From contig CBDCFV010000005.1 in the NCBI GenBank assembly GCA_965216425.1, positions 1,054,001 to 1,118,000 of the forward strand: a stretch of 64,000 nt of DNA, given 5' to 3'. This document shows positions 26,273 through 35,037 of this stretch, in pieces. Under the pieces are notes generated by a model. It was not told the origin of the DNA and did no database searches. It saw only the letters and a program-made list of their open reading frames with translations. Position 1 is the stretch's first letter. Each line of letters starts with the position of its first letter. This DNA comes from CBDCFV01 sp965216425 (GTDB lineage Bacteria > Chloroflexota > Dehalococcoidia > Lucifugimonadales > UBA3495). The translations under genes were made by a program, and so were the position numbers.

Positions 26273-26828
26273 TCAGCGCGGAGATAATCTGTTCCTCGGC
26301 TACGGCCACCCGTTGCCGCACCCCTTCGGAGTTAAGACCTCCGAGGGGGTGGGGGATGGATACAGGCTGAAACCCGGTGCGGCCAAGCATCCGTGCGTGA
26401 ACGTGGGCAGAGTCGATGAAGGGGCCGGTGCATACCACTATGGTGGGCACCCCTCTGTTCTCCAGGGTCATGGCGTCGTGCACACTGCACGACGTGCAGG
26501 ACCCTCAATCGGCAATGGCGGTAACTACGAAGTCGCACCTGTCAGCCAGGGCGTCGATTACGCCGTCGGCTGCCGGCCTGGAATAGATGAATTTGTCCAC
26601 GACCAGCGAATCGCTGAGTTCGAACTGCTTTTCCAGCGACTCCTTGATCCCAAACAACAACGAGTTGGCGTTCGCCTTCCGGTTCCCCAAAAATCCGCCG
26701 ATTTTGCCATGAAGGCCCGTCAGGCGGTCGGCGGGGTTCCACCTATGAAACGCTTCCTCGTCCACCGGGACGAGAATACCCATTTGTTGCAGCCGGTCCT
26801 GTACGCCCGGCGCGGGCATCATGGTCAT
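26259..26828 (-). CDS. UGSC-family selenoprotein (in-frame UGA at codon 108)
   Basis: Read through one UGA at 26505-26507, the frame is a single 189-residue protein. The UGA falls exactly at the first position of the family's (Sec/Cys)-Gly-Ser-Cys motif: FVVTAIAD-U-GSCTSCSVHDA. UGSC proteins are known as selenoproteins with Cys-containing relatives, presumed thiol/selenol redox or reductase subunits of unknown substrate. ATG 26828 has GAGGAGG upstream. A hairpin with the features of a bacterial SECIS follows the UGA. It is third in an operon after a TPP enzyme and an unknown partner. Standard gene callers would split it into two fragments. Confidence 0.87.
26474..26494 (-). promoter_or_regulatory. 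Bacterial SECIS hairpin
   Basis: On the minus strand, a perfect 9-base-pair stem CGTCGTGCA/TGCACGACG with a GUG loop. The loop starts 20 nucleotides after the UGA, inside the 16-37 window described for bacterial SECIS elements, with G first in the loop as they require. It lies within the coding sequence of the UGSC protein. Confidence 0.82.
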
Positions 26829-26838
26829 GGCAGCCTCC

Positions 26839-27876
26839 TCAAGGAACCTGAATCTTCCTGATAACCAGCCTGGACCCCCAACCGGGGATGTACGTGGAGT
26901 GGGGGCCGCCCTGCCCACCGGCCACCATGATATGGATGTCCTCCGGGCGCCTGACCACAGGCACCAGTTGGGAGTCGTCCGAGGGGTCGACGAACCTGGG
27001 CCACAGGAAGGCTCGTTGAGAGTCTCCCTGCGGAGGGCCGCCGCGGCGGAGCAGGCCAACAGGCCTTCTGGCGTGTTCGTACAAAAATGCGCGAACGTCC
27101 CGTTTGCTCCACCCTCCGGCAGACAGGAAACGAGCGTGCTCCGGCCCCAGGACTACCAATGTGCCACCCATGACATACATCTGGACATTGCCAAGGGTGC
27201 ACATGGTGTCAGCAAGAACAGTAAGGAAGTTCCTGGGGTCCGCGGCATGGTACATCACGTTGTGGGGCGCTTCACCGGGGAACACAGACACGGTGCTGTC
27301 AGACGTATCGAATCCGAGTTCGACGTGCAATGGCTCCCAAGGGTTGGACTCTTCCGCCTCGGCCACGCAGTAGGTATATGCGCCAGGGTGACCAAAGGTC
27401 GCCTTATTGGTCTGGCCGGGTATGGCGCCTCCCAGGTTGACCAGGACCAGCTTGACGGCGCGGCCAATGGTGGCGTTGGCCCGCCATCCTTGGCCGAAGC
27501 AGTTGTACCCGGAGTTGATGTTCAACTGTTTCGCTATGGGCCCGTTGACGATAACCAATGGGGTGTGGATGCCCGTGGAGCACTGGACGCCCCGTAAGTT
27601 GAACCGGTCGTCCAGCAACGCCTCAAGGGCCGTAATGATTACGGGCATGTGCTCCGGCAGGCACCCGGCCATGACCGCGTTGACCGCCACCCGTTCCAAA
27701 GTGGCCCGTCCTCCCAAGGGAGGCACTTCAGCGATCAGTTCATCGGGCGGGCGAGGGTGCATGTAGTCGGTGAACTGTTTCACCCGTTCCCAGGTCGGCG
27801 GCACGACGGGCAACCCATCGGACCAGCCCGACTCGTACATCAGCTCTATGGCGTCGACAACGTTGTTGAGACTCAC
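26839..27876 (-). CDS. Unknown conserved protein, partner of the UGSC selenoprotein
   Basis: A 345-residue protein. Notable stretches are DGLPVVPPTWERVKQF at the N-terminus, GVQCSTGIHTPLVIVNGP with a Cys, NSGYNCFGQGWRANATIGRA, and CTLGNVQMYVMGGTLVVLGPEHA. Gly-rich turns and scattered Cys suggest a soluble enzyme or redox partner; I cannot assign a family. It ends 10 bases before the UGSC start, so the two are almost certainly translated together and may form one complex. The start is GTG 27876. Confidence 0.7.
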   Translation of the reverse strand: MSLNNVVDAIELMYESGWSDGLPVVPPTWERVKQFTDYMHPRPPDELIAEVPPLGGRATLERVAVNAVMAGCLPEHMPVIITALEALLDDRFNLRGVQCSTGIHTPLVIVNGPIAKQLNINSGYNCFGQGWRANATIGRAVKLVLVNLGGAIPGQTNKATFGHPGAYTYCVAEAEESNPWEPLHVELGFDTSDSTVSVFPGEAPHNVMYHAADPRNFLTVLADTMCTLGNVQMYVMGGTLVVLGPEHARFLSAGGWSKRDVRAFLYEHARRPVGLLRRGGPPQGDSQRAFLWPRFVDPSDDSQLVPVVRRPEDIHIMVAGGQGGPHSTYIPGWGSRLVIRKIQVP

Positions 27877-27938
27877 TGCTCCGTTCCTGAGTCCATACTC
27901 ACCGCATCCTGGTTATATGACAACCAAACCCTGATGGT

Positions 27939-29576
27939 CTAGGAGAAGTTGGACCGGCGTGCCTCCAAGTTCGTGTGAATATCCAGGAGCACCGTTCTTC
28001 CATCGGCGTTAAGTTGCTGCGCCCTCTTGAGGGCAGGACCCACTTCCGAGGGCTGGGTCACGGTTATGCCCACTGCGCCCATTCCTTCGGCGATTTTAGA
28101 GTAGTCCCCGGTCATGTGAGTGGCTCCGAACAGGTCGGCCGCCGTCGGGTAGCCCCCCGGATAAGTGGCCATGCCGCCGTTGTTCAGGACGATGGTGGTG
28201 ATGGGCGCTCCCGCCCGCACGGAGGTCTCAATGTCCAAGCCCGACATGCCGAATGCGCCGTCTCCCATGAAGTTCAGGCAGAACTTGTCAGGCTTGGCCA
28301 GCTTGGCCCCGATCATCAAAGGTATACCATAGCCCAAGTGGGTCGTCTTGCCCCAACCGATGTAGCTGTGGGGCACGGTACCGGGGTAGAAGGGCATTAT
28401 GGTGTCGCGGGGCGCGCCGGCATCGTGGGTGACGATGCTGTTCTCCAAGTCCAAGTTGGCTTTCAACTCCCCGATGACCCGGTAGGTGTTGATTGGGACT
28501 TCTTCTGAGTTCAGGATGGCGGTCCATTCGGACATCCATTGCTCCCGAAGCTCTGCAATCTCTTTAGCAACGTTGGTCTGCCCTTTGCGGCCATTGTCTC
28601 CCGTCTGGGCTTTAATCTCTTCAATCATCGCTTGAAGAGCCAGCTTCGCGTCACCGGGCAGCCCTACGTCGACAGAGAAGTCCTTGTTCAGGTCCTCGAT
28701 GCTCTCGGCATTGTGGATAATCAGCTTGCCGTCCGGTATGGGCTGTCCATAGCTGGTCCTGGTCATACTGGAACCCACGGCAAACAACACATCCGACTCT
28801 TGGAGCCACCGGCGGGCTGGCAACGTCGTGGCGCTGCTCCCGGCGCCCAGCGCCAAAGGATGCCGTTCGTCGAAGGACGATTTGCCGGGCATCGTGCAAT
28901 ACACCGGTATTTCGGTCAGTTCGGCCAATTCCCTCAGTTCTTCGGTCGCGCCGGCGAACAGCACCCCCATGCCTGACCAGATAACCGGCTTCTTCGCTCC
29001 AAGAAGCAACTTGACCGCTTCTTTTACGTCATTGGTAGAAGGAGATTGGACAAACCGCTTGGGAGGCTGGTAGTTGAGCGCGTCGGGGATTTCCTGGCCT
29101 CCCACGTCGGCGGGGATCTCCACGATTACCGGACCTGGACGCCCATTGCGAAGGTTGTGGAAGGCCCGCCGCATTGCGCCTACAACCTGGGATGGCTGGG
29201 TAATGACTTCAGCGGACTTGGACACCGTCTGGTAGGTGCGGGCAGGGGAGAAATTCGGCCGCACCGCGTATTGGTTCAGGGCCGGGCCGCCGGGCAGGTA
29301 GAGGATGGGAATGTTGTCGCTGAACGCTTGAGCGACTCCCCCCATAGAATTCTCCGAGCCGGGTCCGCCCTGGGTAATGGTCACGCCGAACCGCTGCCGG
29401 TCGTGCATTCGACTGTAACCGTCCGCGGCCATCAACGCGCCGCGTTCTTGCCGGAACATTACGGTGCGGATACTCTCCTTGGCCACAGCTTCGATGAGCA
29501 TGTTGGACGGGAAACATGATACCCAGTCCACACCCTCAATTTTCAGAATACGGGCTACCGCTTCGTTAACGTTCAT
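27939..29576 (-). CDS. Thiamine-pyrophosphate-dependent enzyme (acetolactate synthase-like)
   Basis: A 545-residue TPP enzyme with the three-domain order of the acetohydroxyacid synthase/oxalyl-CoA decarboxylase family. The N-terminal Pyr domain has the catalytic Glu in MFRQERGALMAADGYSR and TITQGGPGSENS; the C-terminal PP domain has the diphosphate motif GDGAFGMSGLDIETSVRAGA ending in VLNNGG. Substrate could be oxalyl-CoA, a 2-keto acid or an aldehyde. It leads the UGSC operon, 62 bases upstream of the partner gene, suggesting carbonyl chemistry feeding a selenol-dependent step. Confidence 0.85.
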   Translation of the reverse strand: MNVNEAVARILKIEGVDWVSCFPSNMLIEAVAKESIRTVMFRQERGALMAADGYSRMHDRQRFGVTITQGGPGSENSMGGVAQAFSDNIPILYLPGGPALNQYAVRPNFSPARTYQTVSKSAEVITQPSQVVGAMRRAFHNLRNGRPGPVIVEIPADVGGQEIPDALNYQPPKRFVQSPSTNDVKEAVKLLLGAKKPVIWSGMGVLFAGATEELRELAELTEIPVYCTMPGKSSFDERHPLALGAGSSATTLPARRWLQESDVLFAVGSSMTRTSYGQPIPDGKLIIHNAESIEDLNKDFSVDVGLPGDAKLALQAMIEEIKAQTGDNGRKGQTNVAKEIAELREQWMSEWTAILNSEEVPINTYRVIGELKANLDLENSIVTHDAGAPRDTIMPFYPGTVPHSYIGWGKTTHLGYGIPLMIGAKLAKPDKFCLNFMGDGAFGMSGLDIETSVRAGAPITTIVLNNGGMATYPGGYPTAADLFGATHMTGDYSKIAEGMGAVGITVTQPSEVGPALKRAQQLNADGRTVLLDIHTNLEARRSNFS

Positions 29577-29789
29577 GTTATCTCTTATCTCCGTTCATTA
29601 CCGGAACTCGTTATGGCGAGGGACGCCTTACGTCGCCCGATGATAGTTGCTGCGGCAGAAGCCGTCAACCCTGAGGGTGTGCGTCAGAGTTTTGCGCGCG
29701 TCACTTGGGAAGTGGAGTGGCGGGTGGGACTTTTTGGATAGTCCTTCATTCATATCTTCACCACAGAGTAGGGAGAGGTAACTAAAGGG

Positions 29790-30065
29790 AGTGTGATTGA
29801 AATTTCGAAAATCTGTGCCATTTTGTATCATTTAGCGTCATTCAGCTTTGACGTGAGTCCGAATATTTGGTTATCTGCGGCAATTTTGCGGTGTTTGGGC
29901 AGGTTTTTTATATGATTCGGGTCGCTTCCGGTACTATGTTGCATCATTGTGTGTCACTTCACCCTGATTACTGAGACCGGTCCGGTGTCCGGGCAAGTGG
30001 GCTGGAATATATGGTAAGGGAACGTTGCCGGGGATGGAAAGGGGCATGTGTCACCGGGATTGGCT
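29790..30065 (+). repeat. TGTCATT-rich ~300-bp repeat, copy 2
   Basis: It begins AATCTGTGCCATTTTGTATC, contains GCGTCATTCAGCTTTGACG and ATTGTGTGTCACTTC, and ends GGGATGGAAAGGGGCATGTG. It sits in the gene-free stretch 29577-30344 between the TPP enzyme and miaB. The remainder of that stretch holds only a 13-base tandem pair (ATGTAGACGTTAT, 30192-30217). Confidence 0.55.
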
Positions 30066-30344
30066 GACCGGTAAAAAAAATGGAGACGCGAAGGAGCGCG
30101 GGAATCCCGCCCGCACCAAGTGGGGACGACTTCGCACAAGCCTTATGCCGGCATTGCCGGGGTATTGCTGAGGCTGAGGCCATTTGATAACATGTAGACG
30201 TTATATGTAGACGTTATATAAGGATTGCAGAGGGGCTTGGCGCTGGCGCCTGCCAAGCGCTTGGCCTGTGAAAATGGGTCCAGGTCCCATTCCTTCCATC
30301 GCAATGCCAATCCTCGCCACTTCCCGATTCTGGTTTTAATTATT

Positions 30345-31643
30345 ATGGAAAGCTTTTATCTCTGGACCATAGGTTGTCAGATGAACAAGGCAGACTCCGA
30401 GCGTCTGGAGTCGGCCTTGGAGCAAATGGGATTGCGCCCCGTCGGCGCTCCTGATCAAGCCGACTTGGTGGTGCTCAATTCCTGCGTGGTACGGCAGCAG
30501 GCCGAAGACAAGGTTGTGGGCAACCTGACCTCGATGCAGCCCCTTAAGAGGCAGCGGCCCGACAGGGTGGTGGCGTTGATGGGCTGCATGGTGGGCGCCA
30601 AGACCGACGAGTTGGAGCGAAGATTTCCTTACGTGGACGTCTTTATGCGTCCCCAGGAATATGCCCCCCTGCTGGACTTGGTGGGCGAACGATTGGGGTT
30701 GGACTGGGAAGGATGTGTCGGCTCCCTGGCTCCTTCCCATCCCGATGTCGCCTGTTACGTGCCCATCATCCACGGCTGCGACCTGATGTGCACCTTCTGC
30801 ATAATCCCCTACCGACGCGGACGCCAAGTCAGCCGACCGGTCCTGGAAGTTGCGGAAGAGGTGGCGTTGCTAGCGGCGCGGGGCGTCAAGGAAGTGACCG
30901 TCCTGGGGCAGACGGTGGACGCCTACGGTCACGATCTGCCCGACAAGCCGGACCTGGCCGACCTGTTGACTCGCTTGAACGACGTGCCAGGGCTGGAGCG
31001 TATCCGGTTCCTGACTTCCCATCCCTCTTATTTGAGCGATCATATCATCAGCGCCGTGGCCGGCTTGCCCAAGGTCTGCGAACATATAAATCTGCCGGTC
31101 CAAGCCGGGGACAACGAGGTCTTGAAACGGATGCGCCGCCCCTATACTCGCGAAGAGTATGTGAGCTTGGTTGGGCGTATCAGGGACGGCATCCCCGATG
31201 CCTCCTTAAGCACCGACATTATTGTGGGATTCCCCGGAGAAACCGAGGAGCAGTACCAACGTTCCCTGGACTTGGTCTCCGAGCTGCGCCCGGACAAAGT
31301 CCACTGCGCGGCCTACTCGCAACGCCCGGGGACTATAGCCAGCCGTAATATGGAAGACGACGTCCCCTTGGAAGAAAAAGTACGGCGTCGGACCGAGATG
31401 GACCGGATGCACGAAGAAATCCTGACCGGGATAAATCAAGGGATGATAGGCCAGGAAGTTGGTATACTGGTTGAAAGGCAACGTAGAGGGAAGTGGGAGG
31501 GGAGGACGCGGTCCAACAAGCTGGTTTACTTCCAGTCGGAAGCGGATTACACAGGTCAATTGGTTGACCTGAGAATCACAGCAGCATCCCCTTGGTCCTT
31601 GCAGGGGGAGTTAGTCCACCAACAGGTTGATTCGATACATTAA
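30345..31643 (+). CDS. miaB: MiaB-type tRNA methylthiotransferase
   Basis: A 432-residue radical-SAM enzyme that adds a methylthio group to N6-isopentenyl-A37 of tRNA. The N-terminal UPF0004 domain has TIGCQMNKADSERLE, SCVVRQQAEDK and MGCMVG (three cluster Cys). The radical-SAM motif is CDLMCTFCIIPYRRG, and a TRAM domain closes the protein. ATG 30345 is the domain-based start; no Shine-Dalgarno is visible before it (TTTTAATTATT), so it may be leaderless. It is co-directional with nadA, 10 bases downstream. Confidence 0.88.
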   Translation: MESFYLWTIGCQMNKADSERLESALEQMGLRPVGAPDQADLVVLNSCVVRQQAEDKVVGNLTSMQPLKRQRPDRVVALMGCMVGAKTDELERRFPYVDVFMRPQEYAPLLDLVGERLGLDWEGCVGSLAPSHPDVACYVPIIHGCDLMCTFCIIPYRRGRQVSRPVLEVAEEVALLAARGVKEVTVLGQTVDAYGHDLPDKPDLADLLTRLNDVPGLERIRFLTSHPSYLSDHIISAVAGLPKVCEHINLPVQAGDNEVLKRMRRPYTREEYVSLVGRIRDGIPDASLSTDIIVGFPGETEEQYQRSLDLVSELRPDKVHCAAYSQRPGTIASRNMEDDVPLEEKVRRRTEMDRMHEEILTGINQGMIGQEVGILVERQRRGKWEGRTRSNKLVYFQSEADYTGQLVDLRITAASPWSLQGELVHQQVDSIH

Positions 31644-31653
31644 GAGGCAACAA

Positions 31654-32862
31654 ATGGCTACCAGGACTCGCCCGGCAACCATTCCCATTACTGAGATCGA
31701 ACATGCGGCCTTCTGCAAACCGGAAGACGAATTGCCCGCCAAGTCCCTCGCGGAAGAATTGGCGATAAACGTTCGCTGGCAGAAGATCTCCCCCGAATAC
31801 CTGCACCTGAGTCCCGAAGACCTCGACCAGCGCATCCACTCAGCCAGGCAGAAGCTTGGCTCCGCGGTCACTGTGCTGGGCCACCACTACCAACGGGAAG
31901 AGGTTATCAAGTACGCCGACTTCCAGGGCGACTCCTTCCTGTTGTCCCAGGAGGCGGCCAATCTGCCGAACGCCGAGTACATCCTGTTCTGCGGCGTCCA
32001 CTTCATGGCGGAAACCGCCTGCATCCTTTCCGCTCCTCATCAGAAGGTAATCCTCCCCAACATCACCGCCGGCTGCTCTATGGCCGACATGGCCCCGATG
32101 GAAGATGTAGAAGACGCCTGGCAGGACTTGCAGGATGTCCTGGGAGACCACGGCGGCATCATCCCAGTCACCTACATGAACTCCATCGCCGGGATCAAGG
32201 CCTTGTGCGGTCGCAACGGCGGCGCGGTATGCACCTCTTCCAACGCCACCGCCGTTCTGGAATGGGCCTTCACGCAGGGAGAACGAGTCCTGTTCCTTCC
32301 CGACCAGCACCTCGGGCGCAATACCGCGCTGAAGCTGGGCATTCCCTTGGACAAGATGGTGGTGTGGAACCCGTTCAAACGCTTGGGCGGCAACACTCCT
32401 GAGCAGTTACGGAACGCCAAGATGGTGTTGTGGCAAGGCCATTGCTCAGTCCACACCCGGTTCACCGTCAAGCAGATTCAAGCCGCCCGCGAACGCTACC
32501 CCGACGTCAATGTGCTGGTGCACCCCGAATGCACTATGGAGACGGTACAGGCGGCGGACATGAACGGCTCCACCGAGTTCATCCGCAAAGCCATCAACGA
32601 GGCTCCCGCCGGCAGCAAGTGGGCTGTGGGCACCGAGATAAGCCTTGTCAACCGCTTGGCGCTCAATAACCCTGACAAGACGGTGTTCTGCCTCGACCCG
32701 GTCATCTGCCCCTGCTCCACCATGTACCGCATCCACCCCGCCTACGTCCTCTGGGTCTTGGAAGGGTTGATCGAAGGTCACGTCATAAACGAGATAACCG
32801 TGCCCGACCAGATTCAACGCGAAGCTCAGGTGGCCCTCGACCGGATGCTGTCCCTGCGTTAA
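31654..32862 (+). CDS. nadA: Quinolinate synthase A
   Basis: A 402-residue [4Fe-4S] enzyme that condenses iminoaspartate with dihydroxyacetone phosphate to quinolinate in de novo NAD synthesis. Visible motifs: VLGHHYQREEVIKYAD, the Cys in ILFCGVHFMAE, TYMNSIAGIKALCG, HPECTMETV and ICPCSTMYRI. ATG 31654 has AAGAGG upstream. The next pathway enzyme, NadC, is encoded at the far right edge of the window rather than beside it. Confidence 0.95.
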   Translation: MATRTRPATIPITEIEHAAFCKPEDELPAKSLAEELAINVRWQKISPEYLHLSPEDLDQRIHSARQKLGSAVTVLGHHYQREEVIKYADFQGDSFLLSQEAANLPNAEYILFCGVHFMAETACILSAPHQKVILPNITAGCSMADMAPMEDVEDAWQDLQDVLGDHGGIIPVTYMNSIAGIKALCGRNGGAVCTSSNATAVLEWAFTQGERVLFLPDQHLGRNTALKLGIPLDKMVVWNPFKRLGGNTPEQLRNAKMVLWQGHCSVHTRFTVKQIQAARERYPDVNVLVHPECTMETVQAADMNGSTEFIRKAINEAPAGSKWAVGTEISLVNRLALNNPDKTVFCLDPVICPCSTMYRIHPAYVLWVLEGLIEGHVINEITVPDQIQREAQVALDRMLSLR

Positions 32863-32896
32863 GGGCCTTTGCTGTAGTGGACCAAGGAAGTGCAGC

Positions 32897-33400
32897 ATGA
32901 AAGTCATGGTCGATGGGGTAATCGCCATCCCCCCGGAGATGATTGACCGCTATGGCTTGGCTTTGCGCGTCGAGGTTGACATGACGCCAACCGAGGACGG
33001 GTTGCTCATTCGAAAAAACCCGCGCCAGCGCGGCGATCCCATCAAGTGTCCCTACACCATCCCTCGCGGCGGTATCGTTGGGCCCTTGAGAGGTCACGAT
33101 CCTTACATCTGGGGAACGACGGACTTGGACGACCAGGAAGAAGACGCCTTGCGGGTCTTGGTGTGTGGGCAGGTCGCCATCCCAGTGGAACTCCTCGACC
33201 GCTACGGCCTGACTACCGGTGACGAGCTTGAGTGCAGACCAACCGACCATGGAGTGTTAGTCTGGAAAAGCGATAACCAGCCGGATGACATCTTCGAACG
33301 TGGAGCCCGCATCATCCCACGGGGAGGCATCATCGACCAGTTGGGTGGTATTGATGCCTACATCAGTGCGATTCGCGGTGGTGGCCCTCGTGGCCTTTAG
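32897..33400 (+). CDS. Tandem AbrB/SpoVT-like antitoxin
   Basis: A 167-residue protein made of an internal duplication. Each half has an AbrB-type strand (GVIAIPPEMIDRYGL, GQVAIPVELLDRYGL), an acidic strand, and an IPRGGI tail (YTIPRGGIVGPLRG, RIIPRGGIIDQLGG). AbrB-like DNA-binding antitoxins are normally dimers of one unit; this one encodes both in a chain. It overlaps a PIN-domain toxin frame by one base. The toxin is broken, so the antitoxin may be an orphan. Confidence 0.8.
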   Translation: MKVMVDGVIAIPPEMIDRYGLALRVEVDMTPTEDGLLIRKNPRQRGDPIKCPYTIPRGGIVGPLRGHDPYIWGTTDLDDQEEDALRVLVCGQVAIPVELLDRYGLTTGDELECRPTDHGVLVWKSDNQPDDIFERGARIIPRGGIIDQLGGIDAYISAIRGGGPRGL

Positions 33401-33789
33401 TGATTACCGCAGTCGATACCAACATCCTGATGGATGTGTTGCGCGACAATGAACATTATAGGGCCCAGTCAACAGGATGGCTCCAAAATGCCCGCACTCA
33501 AGGACCAATCCTGTTATGCGAGGTAGTATACGCAGAATTGGTCGAGTCTTTCCCCAACCGGGCCGAGTTCGACGACTGATTGCAAACGAGAAGCCTGACC
33601 TTCTCTCCAATCAATACTGAAATCGCCTATGAAGCCGGGTTGCGCTGGGCGCAGTACCGGCAGGTGGGCGGGCCCCGGACCCGGATTCTCCCCGATTTCC
33701 TGATTGGCTCCCACACCCACGTTTTGGCGGGTAGATTTCTGACACGAGACCAAGGCTTCTACTCGACCTATTTCCCGGAATTGAAATGA
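33400..33789 (+). pseudogene. VapC-like PIN-domain toxin with in-frame UGA
   Basis: From GTG 33400 the frame gives AVDTNILMDVLRDN (first PIN Asp), CEVVYAELVES (Glu), then a UGA at 33577-33579, then in the same frame IAYEAGLRWAQYR, GGPRTRILPDFLIGSH and LTRDQGFYSTYF (the remaining acidic residues). The UGA sits where relatives have an aromatic residue, so TGG to TGA is likely. It would be a complete ~129-residue toxin without this change. Selenocysteine was considered and judged unlikely. Confidence 0.8.
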
Positions 33790-34015
33790 CAAACCGCTCT
33801 TCTCACAAAATTACCACCCACTCGAAGGTTTGTAGTACAGTATCCTCAAGCCCGCTATCCTTTGCGCTGCCTGATTGACCGGAAAGCGTTGGTCGCGAAA
33901 TCCGCCGGCGACTCTTCCCAAGGTAAGGGACGACTCGCGGATGGAAGGACCGTCACCGACAGGTTCAGCTTTCGGTGAAGCCAGGCACTCGACATCTCTA
34001 CGAAAGGAATTCGAC

Positions 34016-34858
34016 ATGAATACAACCCGAAAACCGGTCGCCGTCGTGATTGGGGCGACATCCAAGTGGCAGTCAGACGGTCGCAACACCCATTTGGTCC
34101 ACGGAAGGGCAATTGATGACAGCGATCTGCCCGTCGGCGTACGTTGGGGTGTTGGGGGAGCCATCTCCTTGAAGTTTGCCAAAGAGGGCTTCTTCACCGT
34201 GCTGACTACCCGCAATGCCGCCAACGCGGCTCCGTTGGAGGCAGCGATCCGTGAAGATGGCGGTGAGAGCATGATCGTCGAGCTGGACCTGGCGTCCCGC
34301 GACTCGATAGCGAATGCCTTCGCCCAGATCCGGGAGCAAGCGGGCGACCCTCACGTCCTGGTCTACAACGCGGGCTACCTCGAAGGGCGCGATCTCCCGC
34401 CCGAAATGGAACTGCTGGAACACATTCCCTTCGAGATGCTCGAGACCGCACAGCACATCGCCAGCAGCGGCCCCTTCCTGGTCGCCCAGGAGGTGCTGCC
34501 CTCCATGCGGGAGCGTGGCGAGGGCAGCATTCTTATCTCCAACAACAATTTTTCCCTGAGGGGGAGAAAGCGGTACACCGGACAGTCACTGTACTACCCA
34601 AGGGTGTTGATGCGCGGGCTGGCTCAAGCGCTGACAGAGGAGTACTCCGAGCACGGAGTGCATGTTGCCAACGTGGTCATCGACGGCATGATCGATTCCC
34701 CGGGCACACGGGCCACGGATCGTGCCCAGCAGAATACTGATTTGTTGATGAATCCCGTCAAGATCGCCGAGGCTTTCTATTATCTGCACACCCAGGACAA
34801 GTCCTGCTGGACCCACGAACTCCAGTTGACGCCCTTCCCCACCAAACCAAGCTTCTGA
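34016..34858 (+). CDS. Short-chain dehydrogenase/reductase with unusual cofactor and catalytic motifs
   Basis: About 280 residues with the SDR pattern (VLVYNAGY after strand 4, the catalytic-region helix, AQALTEEYSEHGVHVANVVIDG). Two oddities: the Gly-rich cofactor loop is interrupted by about 30 residues between VVIGAT and GVGGAISLKFA, and the Tyr-x-x-x-Lys pair is not recognisable (RYTGQSLYYPRVLMRG). It may bind a cofactor atypically or be catalytically impaired. ATG 34016 has AAAGGA upstream. Confidence 0.75.
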   Translation: MNTTRKPVAVVIGATSKWQSDGRNTHLVHGRAIDDSDLPVGVRWGVGGAISLKFAKEGFFTVLTTRNAANAAPLEAAIREDGGESMIVELDLASRDSIANAFAQIREQAGDPHVLVYNAGYLEGRDLPPEMELLEHIPFEMLETAQHIASSGPFLVAQEVLPSMRERGEGSILISNNNFSLRGRKRYTGQSLYYPRVLMRGLAQALTEEYSEHGVHVANVVIDGMIDSPGTRATDRAQQNTDLLMNPVKIAEAFYYLHTQDKSCWTHELQLTPFPTKPSF

Positions 34859-34904
34859 GGGTCGGTTGCCTAGGGAAACCAGGTTGCTTGAATGAATTAC
34901 TAAG

Positions 34905-35022
34905 AAACTATCTCAAAACTTGCCGCAGCACCTTACCGGTCATTCCCGCGAAGGCGGGAATCCATAGGCCTGAGTGAGCGAGGAGGTGTTGCTATCAGAA
35001 CCAGTAGGTTCTGAGATAGTTT
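34905..35022 (+). repeat. ~119-bp inverted-ended element, copy 1
   Basis: Bounded by AAACTATCTCAAAAC and GTTCTGAGATAGTTT, with the palindrome CATTCCCGCGAAGGCGGGAA inside. A second copy lies reversed at 63502-63621. It ends a few bases before the Shine-Dalgarno of the monooxygenase gene, so it forms part of that gene's leader. Confidence 0.8.
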
Positions 35023-35037
35023 GTAAGGAGAAATTGA

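Noticed and set aside
33577..33579. UGA in the PIN toxin as selenocysteine
   Set aside because: Relatives have an aromatic residue there, no Cys homologue is expected, and no suitably spaced hairpin stands out. Nonsense mutation is simpler.
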